This document shows positions 16,837 to 26,089 of a DNA stretch of 64,000 nucleotides, one piece after another; the stretch's first letter is position 1; each line of letters opens with the position of its first letter. Made by a program: the position numbers and the translations under genes. Location of the stretch: positions 1 to 64,000 of the forward strand of contig JANXTR010000037.1 of NCBI GenBank assembly GCA_025352325.1, written 5' to 3'. Origin of the DNA: Microbacteriaceae bacterium (GTDB lineage: Bacteria; Actinomycetota; Actinomycetes; Actinomycetales; Microbacteriaceae). The notes beneath the pieces were generated by a model. The model worked only from the letters and a program-made list of their open reading frames with translations. It did no database searches and was not told the DNA's origin.

Positions 16837-18273
16837 TCAAACTCCGAAATACAGCTCGTACTCGAAGGGGTGCGGGCGCTGCGCGAAAGGCAGGAGCTCT
16901 TTCTCGCGCTTGTAGTCGATCCAGGTCTCGATGAGGTCCTCGGTGAAGACGCCGCCTTCGAGCAGGAAGTCGTGGTCGTTCTCCAGCGCGATGAGCGCCT
17001 CGCCCAGCGACGCCGGAACCTGCGGGATGAGCTTGGCCTCCTCGGGCGGGAGTTCGTAGAGGTCCTTGTCGACGGGCTCGTGCGGCTCGATCTTGTTCTT
17101 GATCCCGTCGAGACCGGCCATCAGCTGCACCGCGAACGCAAGGTACGGGTTGCCGGAGGCGTCGGGCGCGCGGAACTCGATGCGCTTAGCCTTCGGGTTC
17201 GTGCCCGTGATCGGGATGCGGATCGACGCCGAGCGGTTGCCCGCCGAGTACACCAGGTTGACCGGAGCCTCGAAGCCCGGGATCAGGCGGTGGTACGAGT
17301 TGACGGTCGGGTTGGTGAACGCGAGCACGGCCGGAGCGTGCTTCAGCAGGCCGCCGATGTACCAGCGCGCTAGGTCCGACAGGCCGCCGTAGCCCTTCTC
17401 GTCGTAGAAGAGCGGCTTGCCCTCGTTCCAGAGCGACTGGTGCGTGTGCATGCCCGATCCGTTGTCGCCCATCAGCGGTTTGGGCATGAAGGTGGCGACC
17501 TTGCCCCACTCGAGCGCGGTGTTTTTGACGATGTACTTGAACTTCAGGAGGTCGTCGGCCGCGTGGACCATGGTGTCAAACTTGTAGTTGATTTCGCCTT
17601 GGCCGGCGGTGCCGACCTCGTGGTGGCCGCGCTCGAGCTCGAGGCCGGCATCGGCCAGCTTGATCATGATGTCGTCACGCAGGTCGCCGTGCTTGTCGAC
17701 TGGCGCCACGGGGAAGTAGCCGCCCTTGTACGGGGTCTTGTTGGCGAGGTTGCCGCCCTCCTCGTGCCTGCCGCTGTTCCAGGCTGCTTCGTCGGAGTCG
17801 ACCTCGTAGAAGCTGCGGTTCTGGCTGACCTCGTAGCGCACATCGTCGAAGATGTAGAACTCGGCCTCCGGCGCGAAGAACGCGGTGTCAGCGATACCGG
17901 TCGAAGCCAGGTACTTCTCGGCCTTCTTGGCGACCTGACGCGGGTCGCGCGGGTAGATTTCGCCGTTGCGCGGGTTGTAGATGTCGAAGACGAGGATCAG
18001 CGTGCGCGCGACGCGGAACGGGTCGACGTACGCCGTCGAGATGTCCGGGATGAGCTGCAGGTCCGACTCGTGGATCGACTGGAAGCCGCGGATCGACGAC
18101 CCGTCGAACATCTGACCGACCGAGAAGAAATCCTCGTCGACGGTGCTCGCGGGGATCGTGAGGTGCTGCTGGATACCCGGCAGATCGGTGAAACGGATGT
18201 CGACGAAGACGACGTCGGTCTCCTTGATGAACTTCAGGACCTCGGACGAGTCCTTGAACAGAGGGGTGGACAT
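16837..18273 (-). CDS. glnA1: Glutamine synthetase type I
   Basis: The main ammonia-assimilating enzyme (glutamate + NH3 + ATP to glutamine), a cytosolic dodecamer. The 478-residue protein has [73 protein letters not shown] and [17 protein letters not shown]. The adenylylation site [10 protein letters not shown] is intact (Tyr about 406), so it is the expected target of GlnE. A complete GlnR-type box lies upstream at 18346-18383, so nitrogen control at both transcription and modification levels is likely. It converges on glnE across the accessory block. Confidence 0.98.
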   Translation of the reverse strand: MSTPLFKDSSEVLKFIKETDVVFVDIRFTDLPGIQQHLTIPASTVDEDFFSVGQMFDGSSIRGFQSIHESDLQLIPDISTAYVDPFRVARTLILVFDIYNPRNGEIYPRDPRQVAKKAEKYLASTGIADTAFFAPEAEFYIFDDVRYEVSQNRSFYEVDSDEAAWNSGRHEEGGNLANKTPYKGGYFPVAPVDKHGDLRDDIMIKLADAGLELERGHHEVGTAGQGEINYKFDTMVHAADDLLKFKYIVKNTALEWGKVATFMPKPLMGDNGSGMHTHQSLWNEGKPLFYDEKGYGGLSDLARWYIGGLLKHAPAVLAFTNPTVNSYHRLIPGFEAPVNLVYSAGNRSASIRIPITGTNPKAKRIEFRAPDASGNPYLAFAVQLMAGLDGIKNKIEPHEPVDKDLYELPPEEAKLIPQVPASLGEALIALENDHDFLLEGGVFTEDLIETWIDYKREKELLPFAQRPHPFEYELYFGV

Positions 18274-18345
18274 AAGGGAGTGACTCCAAAGAGACGTGGA
18301 ACGGGAGCGACTGCGGAGCAGCCTCTTTGAGGCTAGGGGTCGGGG

Positions 18346-18383
18346 GTTTCCCGGCAGTGACGCGATCGTTTCCGGCAGGTTAC
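18346..18383 (-). promoter_or_regulatory. GlnR-type nitrogen-regulator box upstream of glnA1
   Basis: Read on the minus strand the region is GTAAC-N6-GAAAC-N6-GTCAC-N6-GAAAC. All four half-sites are at the exact six-base spacing of the actinobacterial GlnR consensus (gTnAC-n6-GaAAc pairs). It ends about 70 bases upstream of the glnA1 start codon. GlnR activates or represses glnA according to nitrogen supply; the regulator gene itself is not in this window. Confidence 0.85.
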
Positions 18384-18469
18384 GGGTCGCTCGGGGCCGC
18401 CCTGAGCGGGCCCGTTTCGTACTGTCCGTACCCTGCTCGCGGTCAGACGGTTCGCTCTAGGCTGGAATC

Positions 18470-18892
18470 ATGGCTGCGACCCCCGCCGACACCCCGCGCC
18501 GCTGGCCGGGGGAGAGCCTCGGGCTCCCGGAGTACGGCCCCCGCTCGGTCGCCAGACTCGGACGCAGACTGCTCGCGATCCTGATCGACTGGCTGATCGC
18601 GTACGGCCTGTCGTGGCTGTTCTTGCGCATGAAGGACGGCACGACCAATCCGTGGATCAACCTCGGCATCTTCGCGATGCTCCAGCTGATCTTCCTGCTC
18701 TTTTTCAACGGCAGCATCGGGCACCTGCTGCTGCGCCTGCGGCTCGTACCGACGCGCGGGGGAGCGATGGCACCGTGGCGCCCGCTGGTGCGCACCCTGC
18801 TGCTGTGTCTCGCAATCCCGGCGCTGATCTGGGATCGTGACCAGCGCGGCCTGCACGATCGGCTTCCAGGAACGATCCTGGTGCGCGTCTAG
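18470..18892 (+). CDS. RDD family membrane protein
   Basis: A 140-residue membrane protein with the RDD signature split as in the family: RRLLAILIDWLIAYGLSWLF (residues 32-51, Arg/Asp in the first helix), a second hydrophobic segment (IFAMLQLIFLLFFNG), LLLRLRLVP, and a final WDRDQRGLHDRLPGTI. The function of RDD proteins is mostly unknown; some are ion exchangers. The same gene lies between glnA1 and the DUF4191 gene in mycobacteria. It is divergent from glnA1 and convergent with the DUF4191 gene. Confidence 0.9.
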   Translation: MAATPADTPRRWPGESLGLPEYGPRSVARLGRRLLAILIDWLIAYGLSWLFLRMKDGTTNPWINLGIFAMLQLIFLLFFNGSIGHLLLRLRLVPTRGGAMAPWRPLVRTLLLCLAIPALIWDRDQRGLHDRLPGTILVRV

Positions 18893-18907
18893 AGAACTGT
18901 CGTTGGA

Positions 18908-19612
18908 TCAGCGTGGACGCTGCGCGCGGACCTTCATCGGGTCGATGCCCTTGGGGATCGGCATCCCGTTCTTGCCGAGCGAGGCGAGCCGGTTGGACAC
19001 GGCCAGCACCTCCGCCTTGGTGAGCACGTTCTTGAAGCGATTCAGCCGCGGGACGATGCGGTGCAGCGGCACCGAGTCGGCATCCGGACCCACGTAGAGG
19101 AAGCTGATCGGCACGTTCGGCAGGATGCGGTGCACGCTGGCACGCTCCTTGTCGAGCATGGTCTGGGTGCGTGAGCGCGGACCCTCGCCGATCAGCACGA
19201 CCCCGCCGCGGCCGATGGCACGGTAGACCGCGTCCTGCGTGCGGGGGCTGACGTTGACAGGCATCTCGCTGCCGATCCAGCTGCGACGGAGGCCGCTCTT
19301 GAGAACGGCGCCGACGGCCCCGGGTTCGCCGGCGATCTGCCCGTACGCGGCCTTCTCGGCGCGACGACCCAGCACGATCAGTCCGATCAGGATGCCGCCG
19401 AGCACACCGGCGATGATGTACAGGATCAGCCCGAGCACGTTGGCGCGCGACAGCACGACGCCGAGGATGATGCCGACCCCGATCGGCGCGAGCAGACTGA
19501 GGATCAGAAGCCAGATGATCGACGAGTCGTACCGCCGGGTCATCTGGAAGACCTGCCACATCTGCTTCAGACGGTTCGGTTCCTTCTCGGGCTTCGCGGT
19601 GGGTCGTGCCAT
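18908..19612 (-). CDS. DUF4191 membrane protein
   Basis: A 234-residue protein with a basic N-terminus (MARPTAKPEKEPNRLKQM), two adjacent transmembrane helices (about residues 33-75) and a soluble C-terminal part with GRGGVVLIGEGPRSR, ILPNVPISFLYVG and MPIPKGIDPMKVRAQRPR, matching actinobacterial DUF4191 encoded beside lipA. The start at 19612 is preferred because the conserved N-terminus begins there; a nine-codon upstream extension has no support. Function unknown. Confidence 0.85.
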   Translation of the reverse strand: MARPTAKPEKEPNRLKQMWQVFQMTRRYDSSIIWLLILSLLAPIGVGIILGVVLSRANVLGLILYIIAGVLGGILIGLIVLGRRAEKAAYGQIAGEPGAVGAVLKSGLRRSWIGSEMPVNVSPRTQDAVYRAIGRGGVVLIGEGPRSRTQTMLDKERASVHRILPNVPISFLYVGPDADSVPLHRIVPRLNRFKNVLTKAEVLAVSNRLASLGKNGMPIPKGIDPMKVRAQRPR

Positions 19613-19666
19613 GGGATCAGGATACTTGCCCGTCGACACGCGCGGTGCGCTCCTCAGGACAGCGCC

Positions 19667-20686
19667 TCAGGACACCGCCTGCGCGAAACCGAGTTCGGCG
19701 TCCGCCAGGTGCTGCAGACCCTCGGGGATGTCGCGTCCCTTCGCCATCATCGAACGGGCCCATAGGCGGCCGGCCCGATAGCTCGAGCGCACCAGCGGTC
19801 CGGCGAGCACGCCCAGGAATCCGATCTCCTCGGCCTCGGCCTTGATCTCGGTGAACTCCTCGGGACGCACCCAGCGCGCGACCGGCAGGTGCCTCGGGGT
19901 CGGGCGCAGGTACTGGGTGACGGTGATGATGTCTGTGCCGGCGTCGTGCAGATCGTGCAGCGCCTGCGTGATCTCGGAACGCTCCTCACCCATGCCGAGG
20001 ATCAGGTTCGATTTGGTGATCAGCCCCGCCGAGCGACCCTGGGTCAGCACATCGAGCGAGCGCTCGTAGCGGAACGCGGGCCGGATGCGCTTGAAGATGC
20101 GCGGGACCGTCTCGACGTTGTGCGCGAAGACCTCGGGTCGGCTCGAGAATACCTCGGCCAGGAGGTCGGGGTTGCCCGAGAAGTCGGTGGCCAGGATCTC
20201 GACGCCCGTCCCCGGGTTCGCAGCGTGAATGGCGCGGACCGTCTCCGCGTGCAGCCAGGCGCCCTCGTCGGGAAGGTCGTCACGGGCCACTCCGGTGACG
20301 GTGGCATAGCGGAGGCCCATGGCGGTGACGGATTCGGCGACCCGGCGGGGCTCGTCCGTGTCGTAGTCGGCGGGCTTCCCAGTGTCGATCTGGCAGAAGT
20401 CGCAGCGACGCGTGCACTGGCTGCCGCCGATGAGGAAGGTGGCCTCCTTGTCCTCCCAGCACTCGTAGATGTTGGGGCAGCCGGCCTCCTGGCAGACGGT
20501 GTGGAGGTTCTCTTCCTTCACCAGGTGCTGCAGGGCGGTGTACTCCGGACCCATCCGCGCCTTCGTCTTGATCCACTCGGGCTTGCGCTCGATCGGGGTC
20601 TCGGCGTTGCGCACCTCGAGTCGCAGTAGCTTGCGGCCGGACGGCTCGTTCGCGGAGTCGATTCGACCGTTGGAGATGGTACTCAT
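19667..20686 (-). CDS. lipA: Lipoyl synthase
   Basis: A radical-SAM enzyme that inserts two sulfurs into protein-bound octanoyl groups to make lipoyl cofactor. The 339 residues include the auxiliary-cluster motif C65-C70-C76 ([12 protein letters not shown]), the radical-SAM motif C91-C95-C98 (CTRRCDFC) and the C-terminal VRSSYRAG, whose serine ligates the auxiliary cluster. Its start overlaps the lipB stop (ATGA), so the two are coupled. The product modifies the E2 protein encoded nearby (dlaT). Confidence 0.98.
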   Translation of the reverse strand: MSTISNGRIDSANEPSGRKLLRLEVRNAETPIERKPEWIKTKARMGPEYTALQHLVKEENLHTVCQEAGCPNIYECWEDKEATFLIGGSQCTRRCDFCQIDTGKPADYDTDEPRRVAESVTAMGLRYATVTGVARDDLPDEGAWLHAETVRAIHAANPGTGVEILATDFSGNPDLLAEVFSSRPEVFAHNVETVPRIFKRIRPAFRYERSLDVLTQGRSAGLITKSNLILGMGEERSEITQALHDLHDAGTDIITVTQYLRPTPRHLPVARWVRPEEFTEIKAEAEEIGFLGVLAGPLVRSSYRAGRLWARSMMAKGRDIPEGLQHLADAELGFAQAVS

Positions 20687-21378
20687 GCGGGGACCGGGCT
20701 TTCCAGATGGAGGGGTGAGGTCGCGAGACTGGGGGCGAGGTGCTCCGCGAAGAGCCTCTCGACGATCGGGACGACGTCACAGGGCGTCACCACGAGACCG
20801 AGTGCGCGGGAGGCCAGCTCGCGCGTGATGCTCGTGATGCCGGCATCGGCGATGCCGCAGGCGACGATCGGCTCGTAGGCGTCGAAGGCATTGCTGCAGT
20901 TCAGTGCGAAACCGTGCATGGTGACGCCCTCGGCGACCCGGATACCGATGGCCGCGATCTTGTCGCCGGTCGGCCGGTGCTCGTCGACGAGCCAGACGCC
21001 GCTGCGCCCCTCGACGCGCACGCCCTCGATGCCGAACTCGGCCAGCACCGCGATCAGCATGCCCTCGAGGCGGCGCACATAGGCGACCACGTCGATCGGG
21101 TCCGCCAGCTTCACGATCGGATAGCCGACCAGCTGACCGGGACCGTGCCAGGTGATCTTGCCCCCGCGATCCACGTCGACGACGGGGGTGCCGTCGCTGG
21201 GGCGTTCGTGCGGTTCGGTCCTCTTGCCCGCGGTGTACACCGAGGGGTGCTCGAGGAGGATGACAGTATCTGACGCCCGGCCACTCGCTACAGCGGCGTG
21301 CGTGGCACGCTGCTGTTCGAGAGCCGTCAAGTACGGCACGGAGTTGGCGCTTAGCCCCGTGTCAACGTAGTCGACCAT
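20683..21378 (-). CDS. lipB: Octanoyltransferase
   Basis: Transfers octanoate from acyl carrier protein to the lipoyl domains of 2-oxoacid dehydrogenases and the glycine cleavage H protein, the step before LipA. The 231-residue protein has [19 protein letters not shown]140 (GDKIAAIG), MHGFALNCS and the catalytic C174 (PIVACGI). The overlap with lipA and the nearby dlaT and lpdA genes form a lipoate-dependent dehydrogenase cluster. Confidence 0.97.
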   Translation of the reverse strand: MVDYVDTGLSANSVPYLTALEQQRATHAAVASGRASDTVILLEHPSVYTAGKRTEPHERPSDGTPVVDVDRGGKITWHGPGQLVGYPIVKLADPIDVVAYVRRLEGMLIAVLAEFGIEGVRVEGRSGVWLVDEHRPTGDKIAAIGIRVAEGVTMHGFALNCSNAFDAYEPIVACGIADAGITSITRELASRALGLVVTPCDVVPIVERLFAEHLAPSLATSPLHLESPVPA

Positions 21379-21491
21379 CCGCTCAGTCTAAGCACGCGCG
21401 TCCGATCCTTCCGGCACGTCCGGAGCCGGCGTCATCCACGGGTCGCTCAGCCGGCCTGACAGCCGGGGACGCGTCCCGACAGCCTCAGGGG

Positions 21492-23036
21492 ATGACGATT
21501 CAGGATGCTCCGCTCGCGGCGCGGAGTGTGGCGGGGTTCCGCGTGCTGCGGTCGCTCGCGTGCGATGCGCAGGCGGAGGTGCGGCTGGGGTTCCGCGAGC
21601 GGGAGTCGGCGATATCCGGGTCCGATGTGGCCACCTCGGAGGGGCACGTCACGGTCGCCCTCAAGACATGGGTGGCGAGTCCCGAGTGCTGGGCCGAGAT
21701 GCTCGGCGCCGTCGAGGGTCTCGAGCGCGCGCGCGGCGAGCACGTCGTGGAGGTGCTCGATGTGGAGTGCACGGACGAGTTGCTCTGCGTCGTCTTCGAA
21801 CGGCTGCCGAACGGCTCATTGGCCGAACTCCTCGCGCTGCGGGAGCGACTCGATGCCGGCGAGGTGGTGACGATCGTCGCTCCGCTGGCCGCGGCGCTGG
21901 AACGGATGCACGCCGCCGGGGTGGGGCACGGCGCGGTCAGCGCGCGCACGGTGCTGTTCCGCGGCGACGGCGCCCCCGTGCTGATCGGCTTCGGCTCCTC
22001 GGGCGTGTTCGTGCCCGGCTCGCCGGAAGTCGTGCTCGAAGCGGAGTCGACAGTCGTCGCCGATCGTCGTGCGCTGCGCGAGCTCGCCTGTCTGCTGTTG
22101 AGCAGAGTCTCCGGCTCCCGCGGCCGCGCGGCACGGGGTCTCGTCGCGCAACTCGAATCGTGTCCCGAGCCGTTCGTGCTCGAGCTGCTTGGTCGTCGGC
22201 TGTTCGAGGTGGCGGCCGCGGTGCCCGTGCGATTTGCGGTCGACGAGGAGGAGCCGGTGGACCGCGAACCCGCCCGTGCCGTGCCGGTCGGCACGCCGGT
22301 CGAGAGCGGTGCCGAGCCGCCTGCCACCTCGCCCCGGATATTCACCCGCATCATCCCGGAGGCGTGGGTGCAATGCGTCCTCGACACCGTCGAAGGTAGT
22401 CCTCTTGCCCCCGTGCTGGCGGCCGGAGCGCGCGCCTGGCGGCGCTGGACGCCCGGGCGGCGCCGTCTGGTCCTCGGCGTCGCCGTGGTGATTCTCGTGG
22501 TTGCAGGCGCGCTCACGGTGATTCCAAGCGCGCCGCCCGCCTCCGCCGACGCAGCGGCACGCCCGGCGGGCGCGCCCTCGGCGTCGGCGCCGTCCGCCCG
22601 CTCCTCGGCTGATGCCGACGTGCGGGGCGTGCGAACCGTGGCGGGCGACGATCCGTTGGCGGCGGCCGCCGCTCTCGTCGCAGCGCGCGATCGGTGCCTC
22701 CGCTCCCTCTTGCAGCTGTGTCTCGAGGGCGTGGATCAGCCGGACTCGGGCGCGCTGCGCGACGACCGCGAGACGATCCGCGCGGCGCAGCAGGGCGGTG
22801 AGCTGCCGCGTCCTCTCGTGAATGCCGAGGCTCGGCTCGCGCCCGAACTCGTCGAGAGGCTGGGGGACTCGGCGCTCGTGCGGCTGGCGGAGGCGGCATC
22901 CGCGACCCCGACGATCGCGACGAGCGCGACGCCCGGCCCGCACACCGAACCGGCCTCGCTCCTTCTGGTGAAGGGCGAGGCCGGATGGCGGATCCGCGAC
23001 GTGATCGTCGTGCCGTCGGGCGGGCCGACGGGATGA
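21492..23036 (+). CDS. Membrane-anchored pseudokinase (STK-like fold, catalytic residues lost)
   Basis: A 514-residue protein whose first 240 residues follow a Ser/Thr kinase layout: VALKTWVA holds the N-lobe Lys (K58), LLCVVFERLPNGSLAELL is the hinge, and LERMHAAGVGHGAVSARTVL replaces the HRD catalytic loop (HGA, no Asp). VLIGFGSSG replaces DFG, and there is no glycine-rich loop. One transmembrane helix (about 326-345) follows, then an extracytoplasmic region rich in Ala/Ser/Pro and a final domain (LLLVKGEAGWRIRDVIVV). It should not transfer phosphate; a scaffolding or sensing role is possible. It is convergent with dlaT and divergent from lipB. Confidence 0.7.
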   Translation: MTIQDAPLAARSVAGFRVLRSLACDAQAEVRLGFRERESAISGSDVATSEGHVTVALKTWVASPECWAEMLGAVEGLERARGEHVVEVLDVECTDELLCVVFERLPNGSLAELLALRERLDAGEVVTIVAPLAAALERMHAAGVGHGAVSARTVLFRGDGAPVLIGFGSSGVFVPGSPEVVLEAESTVVADRRALRELACLLLSRVSGSRGRAARGLVAQLESCPEPFVLELLGRRLFEVAAAVPVRFAVDEEEPVDREPARAVPVGTPVESGAEPPATSPRIFTRIIPEAWVQCVLDTVEGSPLAPVLAAGARAWRRWTPGRRRLVLGVAVVILVVAGALTVIPSAPPASADAAARPAGAPSASAPSARSSADADVRGVRTVAGDDPLAAAAALVAARDRCLRSLLQLCLEGVDQPDSGALRDDRETIRAAQQGGELPRPLVNAEARLAPELVERLGDSALVRLAEAASATPTIATSATPGPHTEPASLLLVKGEAGWRIRDVIVVPSGGPTG

Positions 23037-23051
23037 GAGAAGTGGCGTGGG

Positions 23052-24548
23052 TTAGATGCCGAGCTTGTCGGCGAAGTCGCCGCCCTCGAGGCGGGTCTTG
23101 ACCGCGCTGAGGAAGCGGGCGGCGTCGGCACCGTCGACGATGCGGTGGTCGTACGACAGGGCGAAGTACACCGTGGAGCGGATCGCGATCGCATCGGAGC
23201 CGGAGTCGCTGACGACGATTGGCTTCTTGCTGACGATGCCCGTTCCGAGGATCGCTGCCTGTGGCAGGAATACGACAGGGGTGTCGAACAGCGCGCCCCG
23301 CGATCCGGTGTTCGTCACCGTGAAGGTGCCGCCGGCCAGCTCGTCGGGCTTCAGCTTGTTGTCGCGGGTGCGCTCGGCGAGATCCGAGATCTGCAGGGCG
23401 ATGCCCGCGAGATCCAGGTCACCGGCGTTGCGGATCACCGGCGTGAGCAGCCCGCGCTCGGTGTCGACCGCGATGCTGATGTTCTCGTGGTCCGGGTAGA
23501 CGATCGTGTCTGCGTCGACCGTCGCATTGATGATCGGGAATGCGCGCAGCGCCTCGGCGGCCGCGAGGGTGAAGAAGGGCAGGAAGTTGAGCTTCACGCC
23601 CGTCTTCTCGACGAAAGCGGCCTTCACCTGGTCGCGGTAGGCCGCGACCTTGGTGACGTCGATCTCGACCACGGTCGTGAGTTGGGCCATCGTCTGCATC
23701 GACACGACGGCGCGCTCGGCGACCACCTTGCGCAGACGTGACATCGGGACCGTCGTGCCACGCAGCGGTGACGTCGCCAGCGGGGCAGTGGCGGCAGGAG
23801 CCGGCGCGGCGACGACAGAAGCTGCTGCGGGCGCGGCGGCGGCGGCGTCGAGGACGTCCTGTTTGCGGATGCGGCCACCGACTCCCGTGCCTGCGATGTC
23901 GGCCAGGTCGACGCCCTGCTCGTGCGCGAGCTTGCGGACGATCGGAGTCACGTAGCCGGCGTTGACGCCGGCGACCGAGTCGAGCTCGGCAGCCGGTGCT
24001 TCGGCCGGGGCGGCAGGAGCCTCGACGACCGGGGCGGGCTGCGGAGCGGGCACGGCCTCGACGACCGGGGCCTCGACGGCTGGTGCTGCGACAGGCTCGG
24101 GTACGGGGGTCTCCGCGACGGGCTCCGGCGCGGTTGCCTCTGCAGGATGCTCGGCGGCGGGCTGCTCGACCGGCGCCTCGGACGACGGCACGGCGTCGGC
24201 CAGGAGAGCGGGCTCCGGAGCGGTCTCGGCGACCGGCTCCGGAGCGGCGGCGGGCTCAGGGGATTCATCAGCCGGGGCGGCGGGTTCCTCGGCAGCGGCA
24301 TCCGACGCGGAACCATCACCAATGGTGACGAGCGCGGTGCCGACCTCGACGGTCTCGTCCTCCTGCACGAGGATCGCCTCGATGACGCCGGCGACCGGTG
24401 ACGGGATCTCGGTGTCGACCTTGTCGGTCGAGACCTCGAGCAGCGGCTCGTCGACCTCGACGCGGTCACCGACCTTCTTCAGCCAACGGGTCACCGTGCC
24501 CTCGGTCACACTCTCTCCGAGTGCGGGAAGGCTGACGGATTCGCTCAT
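23052..24548 (-). CDS. sucB/dlaT: Dihydrolipoamide acyltransferase (E2) of 2-oxoacid dehydrogenase
   Basis: The core acyltransferase of pyruvate/2-oxoglutarate dehydrogenase. The 498 residues comprise one lipoyl domain with the modified Lys at K43 ([14 protein letters not shown]), a long Ala/Pro/Glu linker (about 85-195), an E3-binding domain ([32 protein letters not shown]; about 200-236) and a catalytic domain with [14 protein letters not shown] (H468, D472). Actinobacteria share this E2 between complexes, so it could serve pyruvate dehydrogenase; a single lipoyl domain is present. lpdA, encoding E3, is directly upstream on the same strand. Confidence 0.95.
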   Translation of the reverse strand: MSESVSLPALGESVTEGTVTRWLKKVGDRVEVDEPLLEVSTDKVDTEIPSPVAGVIEAILVQEDETVEVGTALVTIGDGSASDAAAEEPAAPADESPEPAAAPEPVAETAPEPALLADAVPSSEAPVEQPAAEHPAEATAPEPVAETPVPEPVAAPAVEAPVVEAVPAPQPAPVVEAPAAPAEAPAAELDSVAGVNAGYVTPIVRKLAHEQGVDLADIAGTGVGGRIRKQDVLDAAAAAPAAASVVAAPAPAATAPLATSPLRGTTVPMSRLRKVVAERAVVSMQTMAQLTTVVEIDVTKVAAYRDQVKAAFVEKTGVKLNFLPFFTLAAAEALRAFPIINATVDADTIVYPDHENISIAVDTERGLLTPVIRNAGDLDLAGIALQISDLAERTRDNKLKPDELAGGTFTVTNTGSRGALFDTPVVFLPQAAILGTGIVSKKPIVVSDSGSDAIAIRSTVYFALSYDHRIVDGADAARFLSAVKTRLEGGDFADKLGI

Positions 24549-24618
24549 CAGTGATGCTCCTTAGTGCGGCTTATGGCTAGCTTAGTTTGGGCCCGGCGCC
24601 GATGAATCGGCCGGGTGG

Positions 24619-25992
24619 TCAGATGGCGTGGAGCGGCTTGCCGGCGAGGGCAAGGAAGGCTTCGCCGAGCGCTTCGTTTTGCGTCGGGTGGGCGTGGATG
24701 AAGGGCGCGATGTCTTCCGGGTACGCCTCCCAATTCACGACGAGTTGGGCTTCGCCGATGAGCTCGCCGACCCGCGCGCCGATCATGTGGACGCCGAGCA
24801 CGGGCCCGTCGTTCAGGCGGACGACTTTGATCGAGCCGGATGTCTCGAGGATGTGGCTCTTGCCGTTGCCCGCGAGGTTGTAGTCGTAGGTGGTGATGGA
24901 CTCGGTGCCGTGCTTCTCGATGGCCTTCGCCTCGCTGAGGCCGACGGAGGCGACCTCAGGGTCGGAGTAGGTGACCTTCGGGATCATGACGTCGTCGACG
25001 ACCACGGGGTTGAGCCCGGCGATCTCTTCGGCGACGAAGATGCCCTGGCTGAAGCCGCGTTGGGCGAGCTGCAGGCCGGGAACGATGTCGCCGACGGCGT
25101 ACAGGCCCGGGATGCTCGTCTCGAGCCGCTCGTTCGTGATGACGAAGCCGCGATCCATCGTGACGCCGACCTCTTCGAAGCCGAGACCCGCCGTCGACGG
25201 ACCACGGCCGACCGCGACGAGCAGCAGCTCGCCGTCGAAGGTCTGACCGTCTTCTAGGGTGACGACGACGCCGCTCTCGTCCTGCGTGACGCTCTGGAAG
25301 CGCACGCCGAGGCTGAAGCCGATGCCACGCTTGCGGAAGGCCCGCTCGAACTGCTTGCTGACCGACTCGTCCTCGTTCGGGACCAGGTGCGGCAGCGCCT
25401 CGACGATCTGCACCTCGGCCCCGAAGCTCTTCCAGACGCTGGAGAACTCGACGCCGATCACGCCGCCGCCGAGGACGATGACCTTCTTGGGCACGAAGTC
25501 GAGGTTGAGGGCCTGCTCGGACGTGATGACCCGGCCGCCGATCTCGAGGCCCGGAAGGCTTCGCGAGTACGAGCCAGTGGCGAGCACGACGTTCTTGCCG
25601 ATGATGACGTCGTCGCCGACCTGGACGGTGGTCGGCGAGGAAAGGTGGCCGGTGCCGGCGATCGTGACGACGCCGCGCGCCTTCAACAGGCCCTGGAGGC
25701 CTTTGAACTTGCTGGCGACGATGCCCTCGCGGTACTTCGTGACGCCGGCGATGTCGATGCCCTGGAACTCGGCGTTGACGCCGAACTTGCTCGCCTCGCG
25801 CGAGAAGTCGGCGACTTCGGCAGCGTGGAGGAGGGTCTTAGTGGGGATGCAGCCGATGTGCAGGCAGGTGCCGCCGACCTTGTCCTTCTCGATCAGGGCG
25901 ACGGACATACCCAGTTCGCTGGCGCGGAGGGCTGCGGCATAGCCGCCGCTCCCGGCGCCCAGCACGACCAGGTCAAAATTTTGCTCGGACAA
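24619..25992 (-). CDS. lpdA: Dihydrolipoyl dehydrogenase (E3)
   Basis: An FAD enzyme that reoxidises dihydrolipoyl groups with NAD+. The 457-residue protein has the FAD motif VVLGAGSGGYAAALRA (residues 9-24), the redox disulfide C43/C48 in GGTCLHIGCIPTK, the NAD motif VLGGGVIGVEF, LYAVGDIVPG and the C-terminal active-site H435/E440 in HAHPTQNE. It lies 70 bp upstream of dlaT and probably shares its transcript. Confidence 0.98.
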   Translation of the reverse strand: MSEQNFDLVVLGAGSGGYAAALRASELGMSVALIEKDKVGGTCLHIGCIPTKTLLHAAEVADFSREASKFGVNAEFQGIDIAGVTKYREGIVASKFKGLQGLLKARGVVTIAGTGHLSSPTTVQVGDDVIIGKNVVLATGSYSRSLPGLEIGGRVITSEQALNLDFVPKKVIVLGGGVIGVEFSSVWKSFGAEVQIVEALPHLVPNEDESVSKQFERAFRKRGIGFSLGVRFQSVTQDESGVVVTLEDGQTFDGELLLVAVGRGPSTAGLGFEEVGVTMDRGFVITNERLETSIPGLYAVGDIVPGLQLAQRGFSQGIFVAEEIAGLNPVVVDDVMIPKVTYSDPEVASVGLSEAKAIEKHGTESITTYDYNLAGNGKSHILETSGSIKVVRLNDGPVLGVHMIGARVGELIGEAQLVVNWEAYPEDIAPFIHAHPTQNEALGEAFLALAGKPLHAI

Positions 25993-26059
25993 CCGGCAAC
26001 TCCCTTGTGCGACAGCACTTCACTCAGTGCCGCTCTGGGGTGGCGTGCGGCACATGAAA

Positions 26060-26077
26060 GGCAAGGAGTTCCTTGCC
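26060..26077 (-). terminator. Probable pepA terminator hairpin
   Basis: GGCAAGG (26060-26066) and CCTTGCC (26071-26077) form a perfect seven-base-pair stem with a four-base loop, 13 bases past the pepA stop. On the minus strand it is followed by TTTC. Confidence 0.6.
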
Positions 26078-26089
26078 ACAAAGACCCTA

